Shown piece after piece: positions 61,709-64,000 of a stretch of DNA of 64,000 nucleotides (the first letter of the stretch is position 1; every line of letters starts with the position of its first letter). The translations under genes were made by a program, and so were the position numbers. This stretch comes from Saccharopolyspora rhizosphaerae (GTDB lineage Bacteria > Actinomycetota > Actinomycetes > Mycobacteriales > Pseudonocardiaceae): contig NZ_RSAA01000010.1 of the NCBI RefSeq assembly GCF_003931915.1, forward strand, positions 152,753 through 216,752, read 5' to 3'. The notes beneath the pieces were generated by a model. The model had not been told where the DNA came from, searched no databases, and saw only the letters and a list, made by a program, of their open reading frames with translations.

Positions 61709-62162
61709 TCCGGCCCACCGGAGCGGACCCGGCAGGAGGTGGAGGCACGCTGAAGGAGACGACTCGGCTCTCGAGTGTTCGCTAGAGCCGCCGACACGCA
61801 CCACGATGTTCGCTCACGACTGACGCCACCGCCACGACGATCCCGACTCCGAGCGAAACCGTCGAGCGGAGGCCGAACGCCCTTCTAGCGAGCAGAGTTG
61901 AGCACTGCTCGAATTCTCATCATCACCTGTGAAGGGCAAACCGGTTCATCGGCCACACTCACGAAGGTGCATCACACGAGACAGGTTCACGACGGTTCAC
62001 CATCACCCAGGAAGCGGGGCGAGCGAACGGAGGTGGTCGCAGTCGCTCTCCTGCGGTGGGATCGGGCGATCGCCTCGTTCGCAGCACCCGCACTGGTTTT
62101 CGCGCTCGGAGACGAAGTGTCCAAGACCGCGCTGGCCGTGATCCCGTGGGCTTGGCCGCCGC
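61709..62162. other. Intergenic stretch without recognised gene
   Basis: Lies behind the Ebo-like unit. No gene or clear terminator directly after eboF was seen; composition is less GC-rich around 61900-62000. Confidence 0.4.
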
Positions 62163-62190
62163 TGACGACATCTCGCGCGACATGTCGTCA
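62163..62190. promoter_or_regulatory. Orphan operator-like palindrome
   Basis: TGACGACAT (62163-62171) and ATGTCGTCA (62182-62190) are perfect 9-base arms with a 10-base spacer. Size and symmetry suit a TetR-type operator, but no regulated start codon is adjacent. Confidence 0.45.
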
Positions 62191-62258
62191 GCCCGCGGAA
62201 GCACCGCGCTGGTGACCGGGCGGTCTCCGGGGTGCTCCACGGAGCGAGGTGTGGAAAA

Positions 62259-62314
62259 GCTGAGGGCGGGACACCTGCCCGGCGGAATCGTCGAGCGGAC
62301 TCCCCGCCCTCAGC
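62259..62314 (-). terminator. Inverted repeat downstream of the ABC exporter gene
   Basis: GCTGAGGGCGGG (62259-62270) pairs perfectly with CCCGCCCTCAGC (62303-62314) over a 32-base internal part, 17 bases past the stop of the minus-strand ABC gene. Confidence 0.5.
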
Positions 62315-62331
62315 CCCGCGGAATTCCGCAG

Positions 62332-63981
62332 TCAGCTTGGCACCGTTCCGCCTGTGAGGCAAGTGGGCTCACTTGCGCAGGCTCGGGCTTGGATGGTGAA
62401 CAGTTCTCGGTGAAGGCCGTTGGCCTCCACCAGTTCTTCGTGGGTACCGGCCTCCGCGACACGTCCTGATTCCACGACGACGATGCGGTGGGCGTTCCGG
62501 ATGTTGGCGAGCCGGTGCGTGACGAGGACCGTCGTGCGATGTGCGTCCTCCTGCGAAGCCTTGGTCGCACGTTGCAGGCCGGCGAACACCCGGGATTCGG
62601 CCTTCGCGTCGAGCGCGGCGGTCGGTTCGTCGGCGATCAACACCGTCGCGTGGTCGCGGAAGATCCCGCGCCCCCGCTGAGCCGTTGCCACGACACGGCG
62701 GAGAGCTCATGCCCTCCTCGGAACTGTCGGGACAGGACGGTGCCCGGCCCTCTCGGAAGCTTGGCGAGGACTTCGTCCGCGCCCGACTCGCCCAACGCCG
62801 TCTCCCACGTCGTGCCGTGGGGTTCCGGTGCCGTGAGCTTCCCGATCCGGATGTTGGTGTCGGCGGTATGGGCCACCGCGCGGGATCCTGGTCGATCAGG
62901 GCCACCTGTTCGTGCACGCTCCGCGGTTCCGCGTTCGCCAGGTCCACCTCGTCCCACAGCACTCTGCCCTCTGTCGGCGGGTAGAGCCCCGTGATCAGCT
63001 TCCCCAGCGTCGTCTTGCCGGATCCGTTCTCGCCGACCAATGCAGGACCTCACCGCGGTGCAAGGTCAGGTCGATCCCGACCAGAGCCGGTTCGTCGGCG
63101 TCGGGATAGCGGAACGACACGTTCTCCAGGCGGATGGTCTTCGGATCGCGCGGAGCCCGCACACCGGTCGTGGGCCTGCGACGACGCTGTGACTCCTCGA
63201 GCAGCCGGGTGTAGAACCGCAGGGAGAACGAGTGCTCGTAGAGGCGGTTGACCGACACCATCGTGGTCGCCGGCGAGCTCGCCGCGGCCCGCATCGCGAT
63301 GACCGCGGCTCCGGCGATGGCCAACGGCCATCGCGCCGAGGTAGAGGAGCATCCCGAGCAGTAAGCCAGACCCGTTCCGATGCCGGCTGAGGTGCGTCCG
63401 ATCAACCGAGTCCAGGTCTGCCGGTGTTCGGCGCGGACCGCCTCTTCGGTGACCTGGTCGGCGATGCGGCGGTGCTCGGACAACAACGGCTCCTGCAGGC
63501 CGAGCGCGATGCGTTCCGTGCCCACACCCCGTGCCACGAGCACGTTTTCCACGACGTGCAGCCGCAACCGGCGGGTCACCAGGCTCAGGAAGTTCACGTA
63601 GCCCTGCTTCGCCACCAGCATCGACGCCCACGCCTCGGCTGCCGTGGGCACCAGGAGCGCGGGCACCAACCACGGGTCGAGCAGCCCTGCCGTGATCAAC
63701 GCGGCTGCCAGCCACACCAGCGCCGAGGAGATCTGAGCGATGTTGCGCACGCTCGACTCGACCGCCCGAACACCTCGGTAGCCGCCCTGCCGGGCCAGTT
63801 CCTGGAAGTCGGAATCCTCCCACGCCAACAGCTCCACCTCGGCGACCGCGATGTTGAGCCGGTCCTGCGCCGAACGACGCACCAACGGCGTCAACACCCC
63901 TTGCACCGCGGACACCGCGCTGTCCAACAGCCTTCGGAAGGCAAAAAACAACCACCACAGCCGCGATCACGGGCAGCGACG
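62332..63981 (-). pseudogene. ABC exporter (fused membrane and ATPase domains), several frameshifts, 5' end beyond window
   Basis: The minus strand encodes one ABC half-transporter broken over frames. The membrane part (63951-63050) reads AVAEVELLAWEDSDFQELAR and LLDPWLVPALLVPTAAEAWA, with a local double shift near 63330-63370. The ATPase part has Walker A GENGSGKTTLGKLITGLYPP in one frame (62995-63040), TNIRIGKLTAPEPHG and LSGG in a second (about 62690-62860), and Walker B VLIADEPTAALDAKAES plus LVTHRLANIRNAHRIVV in a third (62332-62691). At least three shifts are needed, so no full protein is made from this sequence as given. Their density next to the terminal poly-C run points to low-quality sequence as one explanation. 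Confidence 0.75.
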
Positions 63982-64000
63982 CCCCCCCCCCCCCCCCCCC
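63982..64000. repeat. Run of 19 C at the window end
   Basis: The window ends in an uninterrupted C run, which is not typical even of GC-rich genomes and looks like a contig-end artefact. Confidence 0.8.

Noticed and set aside
1..64000. CRISPR array or cas genes
   Set aside because: No regularly spaced repeats and no Cas-like proteins were seen.

Overview
The window is very GC-rich, uses many GTG and some TTG starts, and carries families typical of actinobacteria: DUF5994, a DUF6292-like protein, a BldC-like regulator, Tat-exported oxygenase, PadR-controlled vanABK and ROK regulators. The gene content best fits a filamentous Pseudonocardiales-type organism (Saccharopolyspora/Amycolatopsis-like); this is an inference, since no rRNA or marker gene is present. 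The window starts inside a GNAT gene and ends in 19 consecutive C residues, which looks like a contig end. No tRNA, rRNA, CRISPR array, insertion sequence, integrase or attachment site was recognised.

Layout. 1-4 kb: housekeeping odds and ends (GNAT fragment, STAS protein, DUF5994, cupin, DUF6292-like, Fpg/Nei glycosylase, a tiny membrane protein). 4.4-10.5 kb: an IclR regulator divergent from a dehydrogenase-RraA aldolase fusion, a TRAP-type large permease, a two-helix membrane protein and, after a hairpin, ilvD. 10.6-16.9 kb: a membrane diguanylate cyclase, a lipoprotein, a DUF4190 protein, a coupled TetR/membrane protein pair and a TIGR01777 epimerase. 17-23.1 kb: an unusual island with a signal-less NUC1 nuclease and a 68-residue peptide, two receiver-like regulators without the acidic pair, an emfourin-like inhibitor, a disrupted membrane protein, a protealysin-like M4 protease and a double LysM protein. 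24.2-30 kb: a BldC-like protein, then vanR (PadR), vanA, vanB and vanK for vanillate demethylation, then an ATP-dependent DNA ligase. 30-43.3 kb: a lone ketosynthase, a PAS-GGDEF-EAL protein, a Tat-exported MpaB/Lcp-like oxygenase divergent from a tandem-TetR regulator, a ROK regulator divergent from a DUF1479 dioxygenase, and fadD next to a 5'-degraded cyclase gene.

43.6-61.7 kb is the most interesting part. Two co-directional units follow each other. Unit A (43671-54661) has a ROK regulator behind a promoter with a perfect palindrome, a Gfo/Idh/MocA dehydrogenase, a complete ribose-type ABC importer, a secreted ThuA protein, two TIM-barrel isomerase-like proteins (one Tat-exported) and a secreted sorbosone-dehydrogenase/PKD protein. 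Together they suggest import and oxidative processing of a sugar or glycoside. A strong hairpin then precedes unit B (54747-61708), which resembles the Ebo cluster: a myo-inositol-1-phosphate-synthase-like enzyme in the place of EboD, a UbiA prenyltransferase (EboC), a TIM-barrel protein, EboA, a TatD-like hydrolase (EboB), EboE and an alkaline-phosphatase-superfamily protein (EboF). Most unit B genes overlap by 4 bases. I infer that unit B makes a prenylated cyclitol-type compound used in metabolite export.

62.3-64 kb holds an ABC exporter on the minus strand spread over several reading frames. Because this lies against the poly-C contig end, poor sequence quality is as likely as true gene decay.
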